A stretch of DNA of 64,000 bases from contig JALCLX010000004.1 in assembly GCA_022648165.1 (NCBI GenBank), positions 1 to 64,000 of the forward strand, read 5' to 3'. The stretch is from Ancrocorticia sp. Lineage in GTDB: Bacteria > Actinomycetota > Actinomycetes > Actinomycetales > Actinomycetaceae. The position numbers were made by a program, and so were the translations under genes. Positions 36,048 to 45,529 of the stretch are shown one piece after another. The notes beneath the pieces were generated by a model that saw only the letters and a list, made by a program, of their open reading frames with translations, searched no databases and was not told the DNA's origin. Numbering within the stretch: the first letter of the stretch is position 1; each line of letters starts with the position of its first letter.

Positions 36048-38075
36048 TCACATTGCTGCCGCGCTCCGCGAAGGCCGGTCCTCGTGGACGATACCTTCGT
36101 GTTCGCGTCCCTTATCAAAGCGAAGCAACCGCAAGGCGTTGAGTACCACTAATAGTGTGGAGCCCTCATGGATAACCACTACCGGCCCGATCTCCAAACC
36201 CAGAAACGCCGCGGGAACCAAGAATGCAACCACCACCAAGGCGATGACGAGATTCTGGCGAATCGTTGCGGTAGTAGCTCGCGACAGTCTGCACAGGAAC
36301 GGCACCTTTCCCAGATCGTCGCCCATCAGTGCGATATCAGCAGTTTCCAGCGCCACCGCAGATCCCGCAGCTCCCATCGCGATCGACACGTGCGCGTTCG
36401 CCATCGCGGGTGCATCATTCACGCCATCGCCTACCACCGCAGTGACGGCGCGCCCAGAACCGAGCTCACGGACCTTGGCGACCTTCCCCTCCGGAAGCAG
36501 ACCCCCGACGGCGTCGTCCACACCAACGAGCCTTCCAACGGAACCGGCTACCTTCTGGTTATCTCCCGAAAGCATCACCAGACGGCGGACACCACCGTGC
36601 CGCAACGCATTCAATGTTTCCTTGGATTCCTGGCGCGGCTGATCCATCAGGCCGATCACGCCTAGAAACTGCGAACCAAGGCACACCACCATCGTGGTTT
36701 TGCCGTCATCCTCAAGGCATTCCACGTCCGCCCGCAGGCCGGCGGGAACCGAAATTCCTGCGTCCTCCATCAATTGAAGCGTGCCGATGCGAACGGTTGC
36801 GCCATCGATCACGGCGGTGACTCCCCGGCCGGGCACGGCGCGCAAGGACGAAGCGTGGAGGTGCCGCGAATCAGGGATCTTTCCTTCAAGGCCCGCCACC
36901 ACTGATTGCGCAAGGGGATGGTCACTGAGGCTTTCCACCGCGAGCGCCACAGCCTCCAAACGCTCAGCGGGTGTACCTTCCCAGGGGACGACGTCGGAAA
37001 CAGTGGGCTGGCCCCACGTGAGTGTTCCCGTCTTGTCGAAAGCCATGACATCCACTTTCCCCAGGGTTTCCAGGGGCAAACCGCCTTTCACAAGGGCTCC
37101 AGCGCTCGCCGCACGTCCGATGGCGGCAAGCACCGCGGCCGGCGTTGCGATTGCCAAAGCGCACGGGCTGGCAGCTACGAGCACCAGCATCGAGCGATAG
37201 AAGGCCTCAGAGAACGGATCGTGCAGTGCCAACACGCCCACCGCCATGACGATCAGCACCGATAGGATCACCGCAGGAACATACCAGCGCTGGAACCGCT
37301 CAATGAACACCTGGCTGGGCGACTCCGCCACATTCGCTTCCTCCACAAGCTTGACCACGCGCTGCAACGTGGAATCCTCCGCCGCGGCGGTCACGCACAT
37401 CGCGAACGCAGTTGCGCCGTTCACGGTGCCGGCAAAGACTTTGGCCGAATCTGGGATCGCCGGTTGATCGCCTCCGCGCTGGTGCCGGAGCGGCGTCTTT
37501 TCCACGGGAATGGATTCTCCCGTTACGGCGGACTGATCGATGCTCGGATTACCTTCGATGACGAAGCCATCCGAAGGTACGCGCGAATGGGGCCGAACCA
37601 CCACCGTGTCGCCTACTCGCACCTCCGAGACCGGGACTTCTTCCGTGGAACCGTCGTCTCGGCGCACTGTTGCCGTACGGGGTGCCAGCTCAGCGAGCGC
37701 ACTGATGGACCGCGTGGCCCGCGACAGCGCGTATTCCTCTAGCGCCTCACCCAAGCTAAAGAGGAATAACAGTACCGCACCCTCCGCATACTTCCTCACG
37801 GACGCAGCGCCTACCGCCGCCACGATCATCAGAAAATCCACTTCGAAACGGCCGTGGCGAACGGATTCGAAGGCCTCTTTGACAGTGAAGAATCCGCCAA
37901 AGAAGTACGTTGCTCCGAATAGCGCCAAGAAAATAGGCTGCGGGGCGTGAAGAAGGAACTGCGCTACTAGACCGCCAGAATACGTTACACCGGAGGCGAT
38001 TGCGAAGTAGAGTTCCCACGGCCTGGGGCGCGTGTGTTCCGCAGTGCTCGTGTGATCGCGTGCATCAGTGCTCAT
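36048..38075 (-). CDS. P1B-4 type metal-exporting ATPase (SPC class)
   Basis: Membrane ATPase of 675 residues without an N-terminal metal-binding domain. The membrane metal site is SPC (ASPCALAIATP) rather than CPC, and the late span has HEGSTLLVVLNAL. SPC together with HEGxT defines subgroup P1B-4, whose known members export Co, Fe, Ni or Zn ions. Actuator TGES, phosphorylation motif DKTGTLT, HP motif SDHPLAQ and GDGVNDAPAM are intact. About six to eight spans are visible. The metal cannot be fixed from sequence. It is divergent from an ArsR-family regulator across a 16-bp palindrome, so metal-induced derepression is likely. Confidence 0.9.
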   Translation of the reverse strand: MSTDARDHTSTAEHTRPRPWELYFAIASGVTYSGGLVAQFLLHAPQPIFLALFGATYFFGGFFTVKEAFESVRHGRFEVDFLMIVAAVGAASVRKYAEGAVLLFLFSLGEALEEYALSRATRSISALAELAPRTATVRRDDGSTEEVPVSEVRVGDTVVVRPHSRVPSDGFVIEGNPSIDQSAVTGESIPVEKTPLRHQRGGDQPAIPDSAKVFAGTVNGATAFAMCVTAAAEDSTLQRVVKLVEEANVAESPSQVFIERFQRWYVPAVILSVLIVMAVGVLALHDPFSEAFYRSMLVLVAASPCALAIATPAAVLAAIGRAASAGALVKGGLPLETLGKVDVMAFDKTGTLTWGQPTVSDVVPWEGTPAERLEAVALAVESLSDHPLAQSVVAGLEGKIPDSRHLHASSLRAVPGRGVTAVIDGATVRIGTLQLMEDAGISVPAGLRADVECLEDDGKTTMVVCLGSQFLGVIGLMDQPRQESKETLNALRHGGVRRLVMLSGDNQKVAGSVGRLVGVDDAVGGLLPEGKVAKVRELGSGRAVTAVVGDGVNDAPAMANAHVSIAMGAAGSAVALETADIALMGDDLGKVPFLCRLSRATTATIRQNLVIALVVVAFLVPAAFLGLEIGPVVVIHEGSTLLVVLNALRLLRFDKGREHEGIVHEDRPSRSAAAM

Positions 38076-38102
38076 GGCCTAAACATATCACTGTTTTCTG
38101 GT

Positions 38103-38118
38103 ATCAGCTATAGCTGAT
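38103..38118. promoter_or_regulatory. ArsR/SmtB-type operator palindrome
   Basis: ATCAGCTATAGCTGAT is a perfect 16-bp palindrome 27 bp upstream of the ATPase start and 159 bp upstream of the ArsR start. TAGCTG inside it could act as -35 with TATATT (at about 38134-38139) as -10 toward arsR, 17 bases apart. Confidence 0.7.
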
Positions 38119-38277
38119 TTCAGCGATGCGTGTTATATTTGAGAATTCTTTTCACATAGGGCGCTAGAATGAACGGCAGTGTCAGGATTCGGCGATGCGT
38201 GAAGGGCCGGTACCGGTCCGCCTTTACGGAAGAGCGCTTCAACTGGCGAGATGCATGAGGATCACGAGGAGAATTGC

Positions 38278-38568
38278 ATGAGAATCACGCAAAAGGATGC
38301 CGAGCATGTGGCTGAAATGATGAGCGGCTTCTCCGCCCCCGCACGCGTGATCATCCTTGCCCGGCTTCTTGACGGGCCCGCGACGGTCAGCGAGCTCACG
38401 GCCGAACTGCACATGGGACAGACAGCCGTCTCTAACCACTTGAGAGTACTGCGAGAACTCGACCTGGCTGTGGGAGACCGCGAAGGCCGCAACGTCTATT
38501 ACCGGCTCCCCGACGAGCACGTGCACACCATCGTGCAGCGCATTTTGGATCACATTCAGCACGGCTAA
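38278..38568 (+). CDS. ArsR/SmtB family metal-sensing repressor
   Basis: Winged-helix repressor of 96 residues. The DNA-reading helix region is TVSELTAELHMGQTAVSNHLRVLRELDL, and the wing is GDREGRNVYYRLPDEH. The alpha-5 helix HVHTIVQRILDHIQH is rich in His with an Asp, the arrangement of the SmtB/CzrA/NmtR site at the dimer interface. It has no Cys, which argues against the CadC/CmtR thiol site. AGGAG with six-base spacing supports ATG 38278 over the in-frame ATG at 38251. It likely regulates the divergent ATPase and itself. Confidence 0.88.
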   Translation: MRITQKDAEHVAEMMSGFSAPARVIILARLLDGPATVSELTAELHMGQTAVSNHLRVLRELDLAVGDREGRNVYYRLPDEHVHTIVQRILDHIQHG

Positions 38569-38616
38569 TCGTCGCGCGATCTAGCCGCCTCACCTCTCCG
38601 ACGCTCCTCTAGCCTA

Positions 38617-38717
38617 ACCAAATGCCTTTCTAGCTTAACCAAATACTTTTTCTAGCTTAAAGTGGCGCCAGGTGGAACACGACCCTGGGCTTTTGCCTGT
38701 TGCAGCAAGAAAAAGTA
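38617..38717. repeat. intergenic repeat cluster: tandem 22-mers plus inverted-repeat unit, copy 2
   Basis: CTAGCCTAACCAAAT and CTAGCTTAACCAAAT recur at 22-bp intervals, followed by a third CTAGCTTAA. The last overlaps the unit TACTTTTTCTAGCT (38644-38657) facing AGCAAGAAAAAGTA (38704-38717), a 14-bp inverted repeat with one mismatch. The same ends occur at 95-169. No gene is seen from 38569 to 38839. The cluster marks the junction between core genes and the accessory region. Confidence 0.6.
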
Positions 38718-38839
38718 CGGGGGCATGGGACTGTGAGAAACGTGCGCTCACTTTAGCGCTCACTTTTGCCGTATGTACGACGACGCCCTGCCAGGAAGCT
38801 AACTCCCCTCCCCCAGCCTCACCAGAAATTCAGAAACCA

Positions 38840-39718
38840 TCAGCGAATCTTCCGCGACAAACACCACGTGCCAAGCCCAGCAAAGACAACAAAGACGGTG
38901 AGCAGCACAAGTGCGGCGAGACCGGGAGTGATCTCCACACTGCCGACGGACGCCGTGATGCCGTAAAACTCCGAGACCGCGTCGCTGGCCTGCTTTTGCC
39001 CGCCGACCAGCGCATCGAGAGCGCGCGCAGTATAGGGCTGCCTGATCAGCATCGCGGATTGTGCGAACGGCAGTGCGTTCATGAAGTTGACGACGCCCGC
39101 CGGGAGGGCCCCAGCAGGAATATACGCTCCAGCAAGGAAACCGATAACAGTGCCAACAACGGTCGATAGGGCCGCAAAGGCCCCGGAACTGTTGAGAAAC
39201 GTGACCGCGGAGCTGGCTAGAGCCGCGTAGGCGGCGCTCGACAATCCGATGTAGCCAATCACCTGTGCGAGTTCACTGAGCGACATAAGCTCGTCGCCCT
39301 GTGTCAGGAGGTAGAGCTGTCCGACCAGCAGGATGACGAGCGCCATGATCACCGAGACGATGAAGCTTGAGACGAGGTACCCGAGGATCAGCTGCCAGCG
39401 GCGGATCGGCGACACAATGAAGTCACTGAAGCGACCGGATGAGCGATCATCCACGAACACCGCGAGGGCTGCGAGCGCGGTGGTGAGTGTCGTGATCATG
39501 GTGATGCCCGCGAACACCCACGAGTTCACGAACCAGTTGATGTCGTGTGCGCTGGCGTACGGCAGCTGCTCGGCGAGGCTGTCGACTTACGCGTTGCCGA
39601 GGAAGAGCGCATACAGGGCGATCAGGATGAGCGCGGATAGGAGGGAGAAGAAAACTCCCGCTCGATCACGGAAGAAGACCCGCAGGTTACGGCCTGTGAG
39701 CAGCGTAATCGTCCTCAC
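38840..39718 (-). pseudogene. ABC-2 type transporter permease, interrupted by a stop codon
   Basis: A frame of 293 codons from GTG at 39718 (overlapping the ATPase TGA) would encode a six-span drug/ABC-2 exporter permease. N-terminal part: NLRVFFRDRAGVFFSLLSAL and one span. An in-frame TAA at 39587-39589 follows FLGNA. The rest (DSLAEQLPYASAHDINWF onward, with VFVDDRSSGRFSDFIVSP and PFAQSAMLIRQPY) continues in the same frame without a shift. One base change (probably CAA to TAA) explains it. With the neighbouring ATPase also broken, the exporter looks dead. Confidence 0.8.
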
Positions 39719-40612
39719 GCGACCTCACCTCCCGTGACAGCGAGGAAAACGTCGTCCATCGTGCCGTGCCGAAACTCAAAGTCGTCGATTGAGAGGACCG
39801 CGAGGAGCTCGCGTGCCTGCACCGACGACGTGACCGGTATTCGGATCCGATCACCCTCCAGTGTCGGTTCCAGCCCGCGACGTCGGCACTCTTCAAGCAC
39901 GCGCACAGCATCGACGGTACGCACGGTCAGGATGCTCGAGCTGTACGTGGCGCGCAGTTCGGCCGGGGTGCCTTCGGCGACGATCTCACCCCTCTCGATG
40001 ATGCAGACACTGGTTGCGCGCTCGGTCTCCTCCATGTAATGGGTGGTGAGGAAGATCGTGGCGCCTCGATCGGTTCGCAGCTGCTCGATGGTGGCCCAAA
40101 TGTGCTCACGCGACTGCGGATCGAGACCAGCAGTCGGCTCGTCGAGGAAGACCACGGAGGGATCGTGATCAGTGCCCGAGCAATATCGGCTCGGCGCTTC
40201 TGGCCCCGGACAGGCGACCGTATCGACGGTCACGGAAAGACTCGAGTCCGACGAGCCGCGCGAGGTCATCGATCCGAGCGTTCACCTCCCTTCGCGTCAT
40301 GCCGTAGAATCCCGCTCGAACGCTCAGGTTCTCTCGAACGGTCAAGAGCGGATCGAGCAACGACGACTGGAAGACCGCTCCGATCGTGGCACGGACGGCG
40401 TGAGGTTCTGTGACCACGCCCCGCCCATCGACGCGGATCTCGCCGGAGGTCGGCATCAACGTCGTCGTGATGCACGCGATCGTCGTGCTCTTCCCCACGC
40501 CGTTCGAGCCGAGGAAAGCGAACAGCGAACCGGACGCCACAGAGAACGACAGATCCTTTACCGCTGTAAAGCTGCCGTAGTCCTTCCGCAGATGGTTGGC
40601 CTCAATGGACAC
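39715..40612 (-). pseudogene. ABC exporter ATPase, two frameshifts
   Basis: The N-terminal half from GTG 40612 has Walker A GSNGVGKST and Q-loop VFQSSLLDPLLTV. The frame breaks at the signature motif (near 40204-40208): one base is missing, so LSGGQ becomes LSGAR. The middle frame reads GQKRRADIARALIT. Near 40164-40167 a second base is missing before DPSVVFLDEPTAGLD (Walker B). The C-terminal part with TTHYMEETERA runs intact to 39715. Two single-base losses within about 40 bp could be real decay or sequencing error. The independent nonsense codon in the partner permease favours decay. Confidence 0.85.
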
Positions 40613-41207
40613 GCGGTTTTCTCCACGGCGTGATCAGAGGGGCACGCCGCGTCGATGCGACCTCGGGAGCACGTATGTTCCCGCAGTTAGCGCCGGTGAC
40701 GACGCGCCGGGCCGTTCTGTGTCGTGTTGTGCATCGTGCACTCTTGGCGATCGGGGTCATATGGTTCGTCTCCTGCACTCCGGGGGCGTTACTGATGCTC
40801 TGAGCGCAGCCTAGAAGCTCAGTTTGACCATTTCGTGAACGCCACGAGAATTAAAGCTCCCTGAGTTTATTGGAGGCTTCTGTCCTTGGAAACGAAGATG
40901 GGGTTATACCGAAGGAGCCGGCGCGGGCTCGGGCTACCGCAAATCGTCGACGTGCTCACGTAGAGATGCGACAATGCCCTGAAAGGAAGTGAAGAACTCA
41001 CGGCAGAGACCTGACGGATTGGAGCGCTTTATGGTCGAGGACCGAGGCCCGTCACGCAGCGGCCCGTACCTAGAGGCACGCCTCCGACAAGGGCATGCAT
41101 GCACTGGGCCACGGCCGAGCCAATACGGGTACCGGAATGCTGCATTCCAGAACCCGGCGCTCAACCTCATCCAGCTGCAGCAGACCAAGAACAAGAAGGA
41201 GAACGGA
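40613..41207. other. no gene recognised (595 bp)
   Basis: There are open frames on both strands but none has a recognisable domain or ribosome site. A minus-strand tail ending at 40934 (with EFFTSFQGIVASL) could be a remnant of a regulator, but this cannot be supported. Confidence 0.5.
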
Positions 41208-41654
41208 ATGAGCACGAAAACGACCGATGGCGGCTTCAGCGCCGAAGAGCGCGCCGCGATGAAGCAGCGGGCCGAAGAGCTGCGTTCCACGAAGGGATTC
41301 AAGGGCGCAGCCAGAATCGCGAAGGAACTCGAGGCATGCGTCGCCGCGATCGACAAACTCTCCGGCACCGACAAGGAGATCGCAGCGCGCGTGCACACGA
41401 TTGTGGGCGATGAGGCGCCGCAGCTCAACTCCAAGACCTACTACGGGTTCCCCGCGTACGCGAACGCCGACGGCAAGGTCATAGTGTTCTATCAGCCGGC
41501 CTCACGCTTCAACACCCGGTACGGAACCGTCACGTTCAACGAATCGGCAAACCTCGACGACGGTACGATGTGGCCCGTATCGTTCGCAGTGCTCGAGGTG
41601 ACGGATGCCGTGGAGACCCACCTCCGTGAGCTGGTGCGCCGAGCAGTCGGGTAG
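41208..41654 (+). CDS. DUF1801-like small protein
   Basis: A protein of 148 residues. The N-terminal helical region is GGFSAEERAAMKQRAEEL. The core has KTYYGFPAYANADGKVIVFYQPA, TRYGTVTFNESANLDDGTMWPVSFA and a C-terminal LRELVRRAVG. The pattern matches DUF1801/YdhG-type proteins, for which an iron-chaperone role has been proposed in Bacillus. AAGGAG lies five bases before the ATG. It stands alone in the accessory tract, outside the tRNA-bounded element. Confidence 0.8.
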   Translation: MSTKTTDGGFSAEERAAMKQRAEELRSTKGFKGAARIAKELEACVAAIDKLSGTDKEIAARVHTIVGDEAPQLNSKTYYGFPAYANADGKVIVFYQPASRFNTRYGTVTFNESANLDDGTMWPVSFAVLEVTDAVETHLRELVRRAVG

Positions 41655-41940
41655 CCAGACCGCACACAGGTCATCGACCGACACGGTCGTCGCGGTTGTC
41701 GCAGCTCAGGCCGAAAGCGCTCTCGCAGTGCTCGTCGGTATCCCCGGCGTCGAGACCTTGCACTGCAGGGCAGTGGCCTCGCCCCTGGTTGCGCAAGTTC
41801 CAGCCGTAGGACGTGTGCTCATCCGCTGGCGACGAATTCCAGACAGCCGGATGCGCCCTCCAGAACCTCGGAACCGGCCCCCACACCTCGGCACGGGGAC
41901 CAGAGGGGGACCACCAAGAACCCACCGCTAAACATGACGA
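41655..41940. other. no gene recognised (286 bp)
   Basis: Non-coding by eye. Nothing repeated or structured is seen until the hairpin at 41941. Confidence 0.5.
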
Positions 41941-41976
41941 AGCCCCGATGAAAATCGCTTCTCATCAGGGCTTTTC
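41941..41976. terminator. displaced native terminator of tRNA-Pro
   Basis: AGCCCCGATGA and TCATCAGGGCT form an 11-position stem with one mismatch, followed by TTTT on the + strand. On the minus strand it lies directly after the 35-bp tRNA 3' fragment. This is where the terminator of the tRNA would have been before the element inserted. That history is inference. Confidence 0.6.
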
Positions 41977-41977
41977 C

Positions 41978-42012
41978 GTCGGGCTGGCGGGATTTGAACC
42001 CACGACCCCTTG
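41978..42012. repeat. attachment-site copy, left (tRNA-Pro 3' fragment)
   Basis: These 35 bases are identical to 49754-49788, which lie within the intact tRNA-Pro gene (T arm, acceptor 3' strand, part of the anticodon stem). Outside them the two flanks differ. The base after the discriminator position does not read CCA here (CGG on the minus strand). Confidence 0.92.
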
Positions 42013-42431
42013 GAAAACCCCTGGTCAGAGCGGGTTTTTCCAAAAATCTTGGATTGTCTCGGGTTCCCTAGTGTGGGCTGGGAAGTAGGCGTTTCGCCTC
42101 CTTCGAGTGTACCCGGTCATCGCCGGTCTCCCAGGAGTGATTGAGTTGGGTTTTTGGCGTGTTCGGCGCGAGACAAGTGCCCAGAAAACTGAGAGCCACC
42201 GGACTCGACTGAGCGTGCAGCGACGAGTGGGCGCTATGCACCTTCGGTTGATTGAGCCGCCCAAACCGGAGCGTTCCGCCGGGGAATCCGAGGTACCTCG
42301 GTCGAAAGTTAGCGCGAGGGTGAGCTGGTCTCCACGACATCACTGAGCTAGAATGATGTTGTGCACTGCAGTAGCGGTGTGAAGCGAGCTCGGCAGCCTT
42401 CCGGACGGTCGGTGAGCCGAGCTTCGCGCTT
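42013..42431. other. left end of the element, no gene (419 bp)
   Basis: Non-coding by eye. It contains short inverted pieces such as ACATCA and TGATGT near 42340-42360, but nothing that can be named. Confidence 0.45.
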
Positions 42432-43046
42432 TCATGGCGACAGCTTGGTAATCCCCGCGATGAGCGGGTCGGCGCGTTTCTTCCATTCTCCGCCTTTGGT
42501 GTAGCTCCACGCGATCGCGTCGGCTACCCACAGCAGCGGCTCCTGATGCGGCACTTCGTGAGCGTAGCTAAGTATGTCGCCAAGCCCGTGACGCCTGACT
42601 TCACGGAACAGAATCTGACGATCAGCCTTCTCGATTGATTCGTCACGCTCAATCACGATCTTGGTGTGCGCGTGCTCCGCAGCATGAGCGACGATCCCTG
42701 TCAGACAGGCCTCACGGCCAAGGAGTTGGCTCTTCGTCGCACAGTGGAATACCTGCGCTTGAGCACCGAACGCGGTGAGTCGAGAGAGGATCAGCCGCTT
42801 ACGCTCGGGCTGTTCCTTGGTGAAGTGGATCCGCCGCTGGCCTGGGAGCACCAGCGATCGCACGTCGCGACGCAGACTGGTCGCGTCGCCGGGCACGACC
42901 AGAGCCGCAACCATCGTGTATCCCTTGGCCTTCGATTCGTCCACGAACAGGATGCTCTGCCCGGGGAGATATGGCGAAAACCGGCACGAACGATGAGAAC
43001 TTGGCGTCGCCCTGTTTGGCATGTCGATGCGCATCCACTTACTCAT
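42432..43046 (-). CDS. DUF3800-like protein
   Basis: About 204 residues from the ATG at 43046. The N-terminal core is SILFVDESKAKGYTMVAALV, matching the FVDESG-type opening of DUF3800. It is followed by RIHFTKEQPERKRLIL and an Asp/Glu-containing C-terminal part (ILSYAHEVPHQEPLLWVADA) that could complete an RNase H-like acidic site. The start is uncertain: no good ribosome site is seen, and a TTG overlapping the ATPase stop (43160) or ATGs at 43034 and 43022 are alternatives. DUF3800 proteins are frequent on mobile DNA; the function is unproven. Confidence 0.7.
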   Translation of the reverse strand: MSKWMRIDMPNRATPSSHRSCRFSPYLPGQSILFVDESKAKGYTMVAALVVPGDATSLRRDVRSLVLPGQRRIHFTKEQPERKRLILSRLTAFGAQAQVFHCATKSQLLGREACLTGIVAHAAEHAHTKIVIERDESIEKADRQILFREVRRHGLGDILSYAHEVPHQEPLLWVADAIAWSYTKGGEWKKRADPLIAGITKLSP

Positions 43047-43156
43047 GCCGCGACCGAGTACTGATGATCTGCCCGTCGTTCGGGTGTACTCGGCCGCGGC
43101 AACAGGACCGTCGCTTAATCGCGCGCGGCCCGGGTTGATTCGATTCGTCTTCTGAC

Positions 43157-45436
43157 TCAATGGGTCAGGGCGGATTCGCGTTTCGTCGGTTGGAGTGGTG
43201 CCAGCTTCTCTGGGTCCAGCTCATGACGACGGAGCAGTTGAGCGTTCAGAGCGACGATGATCGTGGAGAGCGACATCAGCACGGCGGCTGCGGCCGGTGG
43301 GAGTGTGAATCCGATCGGCGCGAGCACACCCGCGGCCAGCGGCACAGAGATCACGTTGTAGGCGGTTGCCCACACCAGGTTCTGCACCATCTTCCGGTAG
43401 GAGGCGTGTGAAAGCTCGATCGCACTCAACACGGCGCGCGGATCGCTCGATACCAGAACGATGCCTGCCGACTCGATCGCGACGTCGGTACCCGCACCGA
43501 TCGCGACACCCACATCCGCGCGGGCAAGAGCAGGTGCGTCATTCACGCCGTCGCCAACCATCGCGACCTTGTAACCGCGGTCCTGCAACTCGGCAACTTT
43601 GTCCGACTTGTCACCGGGCAGAACCCCAGCGAAGACCTCATCGATGCCGAGGTCAGCTGCAACCGCATCCGCCACCTGCTGGGCGTCGCCGGTGATCATG
43701 CCCACGCGGATACCGCGTCGATGCAGTTCATCGATGGCAGCCCGAGACTCGGGACGAATCACATCTTGCAGGGCGAATGCACCTTCGATGCGACCGTCGA
43801 TAACCGCGAAGAGGACGCTCGATCCAAGGGACTCCCATTCGGAGACCTTCGCTTGAATGCCCTCGGGGATGGACAGACCAAGTGAATCGAGCAGGCGCGG
43901 TCCACCGACCCGCACTTCGACGCCATCCACTGATGCTGTGACTCCTACGCCCGGCTCGGAACGGAACGCGTCCACCGATGGCATTGCCGATCCGGCAGCG
44001 TGTTCCTGCGCCCATGCGCCGATGGCGCGGGCGACCGGGTGCTCGCTGGGGGATTCTGCGGCGGCAGCCAGCAGGAACGCGCGCTCTGGGTCGGCGCCCG
44101 GGACGATGGTTGCCGCCGTTACCGCGTGGCGACCTTCGGTGAGGGTTCCGGTCTTGTCGAACATGACGACGTCGACGCTACGCATGCGCTCAAGCGCCAG
44201 ACGGTCCTTGACGAGAACGCCAGCGCGAGCGGCGCGCTCGGTTGCGATGGAGATCACGAGCGGGATGGCAAGACCCAGAGCATGCGGGCACGCGATGATC
44301 AGCACCGTCACGGCGCGGGTGATGGCATCGGCGGGGCTACCGACAATGAGCCACACGATCACCGTGATGATGGCCGCGGTGACTGCGAAGTAGAACAGCA
44401 AGGCCGCTGCACGGTCGGCGAGTGCCTGCGCACGGGTGGACGATGCTTGCGCATCAGCAACCAGTCGACGAATGCCAGCCAGCGCGGTGTTCTCGCCAAC
44501 GGCGGTCACACGAACCTGGATTGCGGAGTCAGTGGCGATGGTGCCCGCTGTGACCGCGTCTCCAGCGGTGCGGGTAACGGTCGTTGATTCACCGGTGACC
44601 ATGGACTCATCCATGTCGGCGAACCCTGTTTCTACAGTGCCGTCGGCTGGCACGCGCCCTCCGGCTCGCACGAGGACGAGGTCACCCGTTGCGACATCGG
44701 TGCTCGGCACTTGCTCCACGGTTCCGTCTTCGCGGACCAGCTCGGCGGTATCGGGCAGCAATGCAGCAAGGGCATCAAGAGCGCTTGATGCCCCACCGAG
44801 CGCGCGCATTTCCAGCCAGTGCCCGAGGAGCATGATGACCACGAGCAAGGCGAGTTCCCACCAGAAGTCGAGGTCAAGCCCAGCGCCCAGCGACGTGGCC
44901 CAGGACGCGAGGAACGCGACGGTGATGGCCATCGCGATCAGCAGCATCATGCCTGGTTGCCGAAGCCGGATCTCCCGGAGCGCGCCCTTCAAGAACGGCA
45001 TGCCGCCGTAGAAGAAGATAACCGTGCCAAGGACCGGGGCGATCCATGTCGTCCAGCCGGTTTCAGGTATGTGGTAGCCGAAAATCATCGCGACCATCGG
45101 ACTAAAGATGACCACCGGAATCGACAGCACAAGCGTCACCCAGAACCGGTTGCGGAACATCGCGACGCTGTGTCCGGCATGCGCACCCGTGTCATGATCC
45201 GCGTGGGCGTCGTGGTTCGCTGCCCCGTGGGCATGGCCCGCATGAGCGTCGTGGGCGGCAGGCTGATCCAGACGCGCGTCGGTAGCGGTTTCAGCGTGCG
45301 CGTGGTGATCAGGATGCGCCTGTGCCTGATGATGGTTGTGGTGGCCGGATGCGTTGTCCCTAGTTAGCGCCTCCGGCGGGTGATCGCCGTGACCTCCCGA
45401 GTGGTCGTGGTGCTCATGGGCTGGATCTCGATGCAT
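43157..45436 (-). CDS. copB: copper-exporting P1B ATPase, CopB (CPH) type
   Basis: Membrane ATPase of 759 residues. The first about 95 residues are a His-rich tail (HEHHDHSGGHGDHPP and many HAH/HDAH repeats). The membrane metal site is CPH (IACPHALGLAIPLV), defining subgroup P1B-3, whose members export copper or silver. TGES, DKTGTLTEG, SEHPVARA and GDGVNDAPAL are intact. AAAGGAC lies before the ATG at 45436. cueP is just upstream on the same strand with a hairpin between. Expected role: removal of copper from the cytoplasm. Confidence 0.93.
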   Translation of the reverse strand: MHRDPAHEHHDHSGGHGDHPPEALTRDNASGHHNHHQAQAHPDHHAHAETATDARLDQPAAHDAHAGHAHGAANHDAHADHDTGAHAGHSVAMFRNRFWVTLVLSIPVVIFSPMVAMIFGYHIPETGWTTWIAPVLGTVIFFYGGMPFLKGALREIRLRQPGMMLLIAMAITVAFLASWATSLGAGLDLDFWWELALLVVIMLLGHWLEMRALGGASSALDALAALLPDTAELVREDGTVEQVPSTDVATGDLVLVRAGGRVPADGTVETGFADMDESMVTGESTTVTRTAGDAVTAGTIATDSAIQVRVTAVGENTALAGIRRLVADAQASSTRAQALADRAAALLFYFAVTAAIITVIVWLIVGSPADAITRAVTVLIIACPHALGLAIPLVISIATERAARAGVLVKDRLALERMRSVDVVMFDKTGTLTEGRHAVTAATIVPGADPERAFLLAAAAESPSEHPVARAIGAWAQEHAAGSAMPSVDAFRSEPGVGVTASVDGVEVRVGGPRLLDSLGLSIPEGIQAKVSEWESLGSSVLFAVIDGRIEGAFALQDVIRPESRAAIDELHRRGIRVGMITGDAQQVADAVAADLGIDEVFAGVLPGDKSDKVAELQDRGYKVAMVGDGVNDAPALARADVGVAIGAGTDVAIESAGIVLVSSDPRAVLSAIELSHASYRKMVQNLVWATAYNVISVPLAAGVLAPIGFTLPPAAAAVLMSLSTIIVALNAQLLRRHELDPEKLAPLQPTKRESALTH

Positions 45437-45493
45437 GGTGAAGTCCTTTCTATCGGCGGGTGCATCGGGCTCGATGCCCCGCTGTTGTCGGGT

Positions 45494-45524
45494 GGGAGTC
45501 GCCGTGTCTCATCGGGCGGCTCCC
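45494..45524 (-). terminator. hairpin between cueP and copB
   Basis: GGGAGTCGCC and GGCGGCTCCC pair with one G-T over an 11-base loop just past the cueP stop. It could attenuate rather than end transcription into copB. Confidence 0.5.
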
Positions 45525-45529
45525 GAAAA

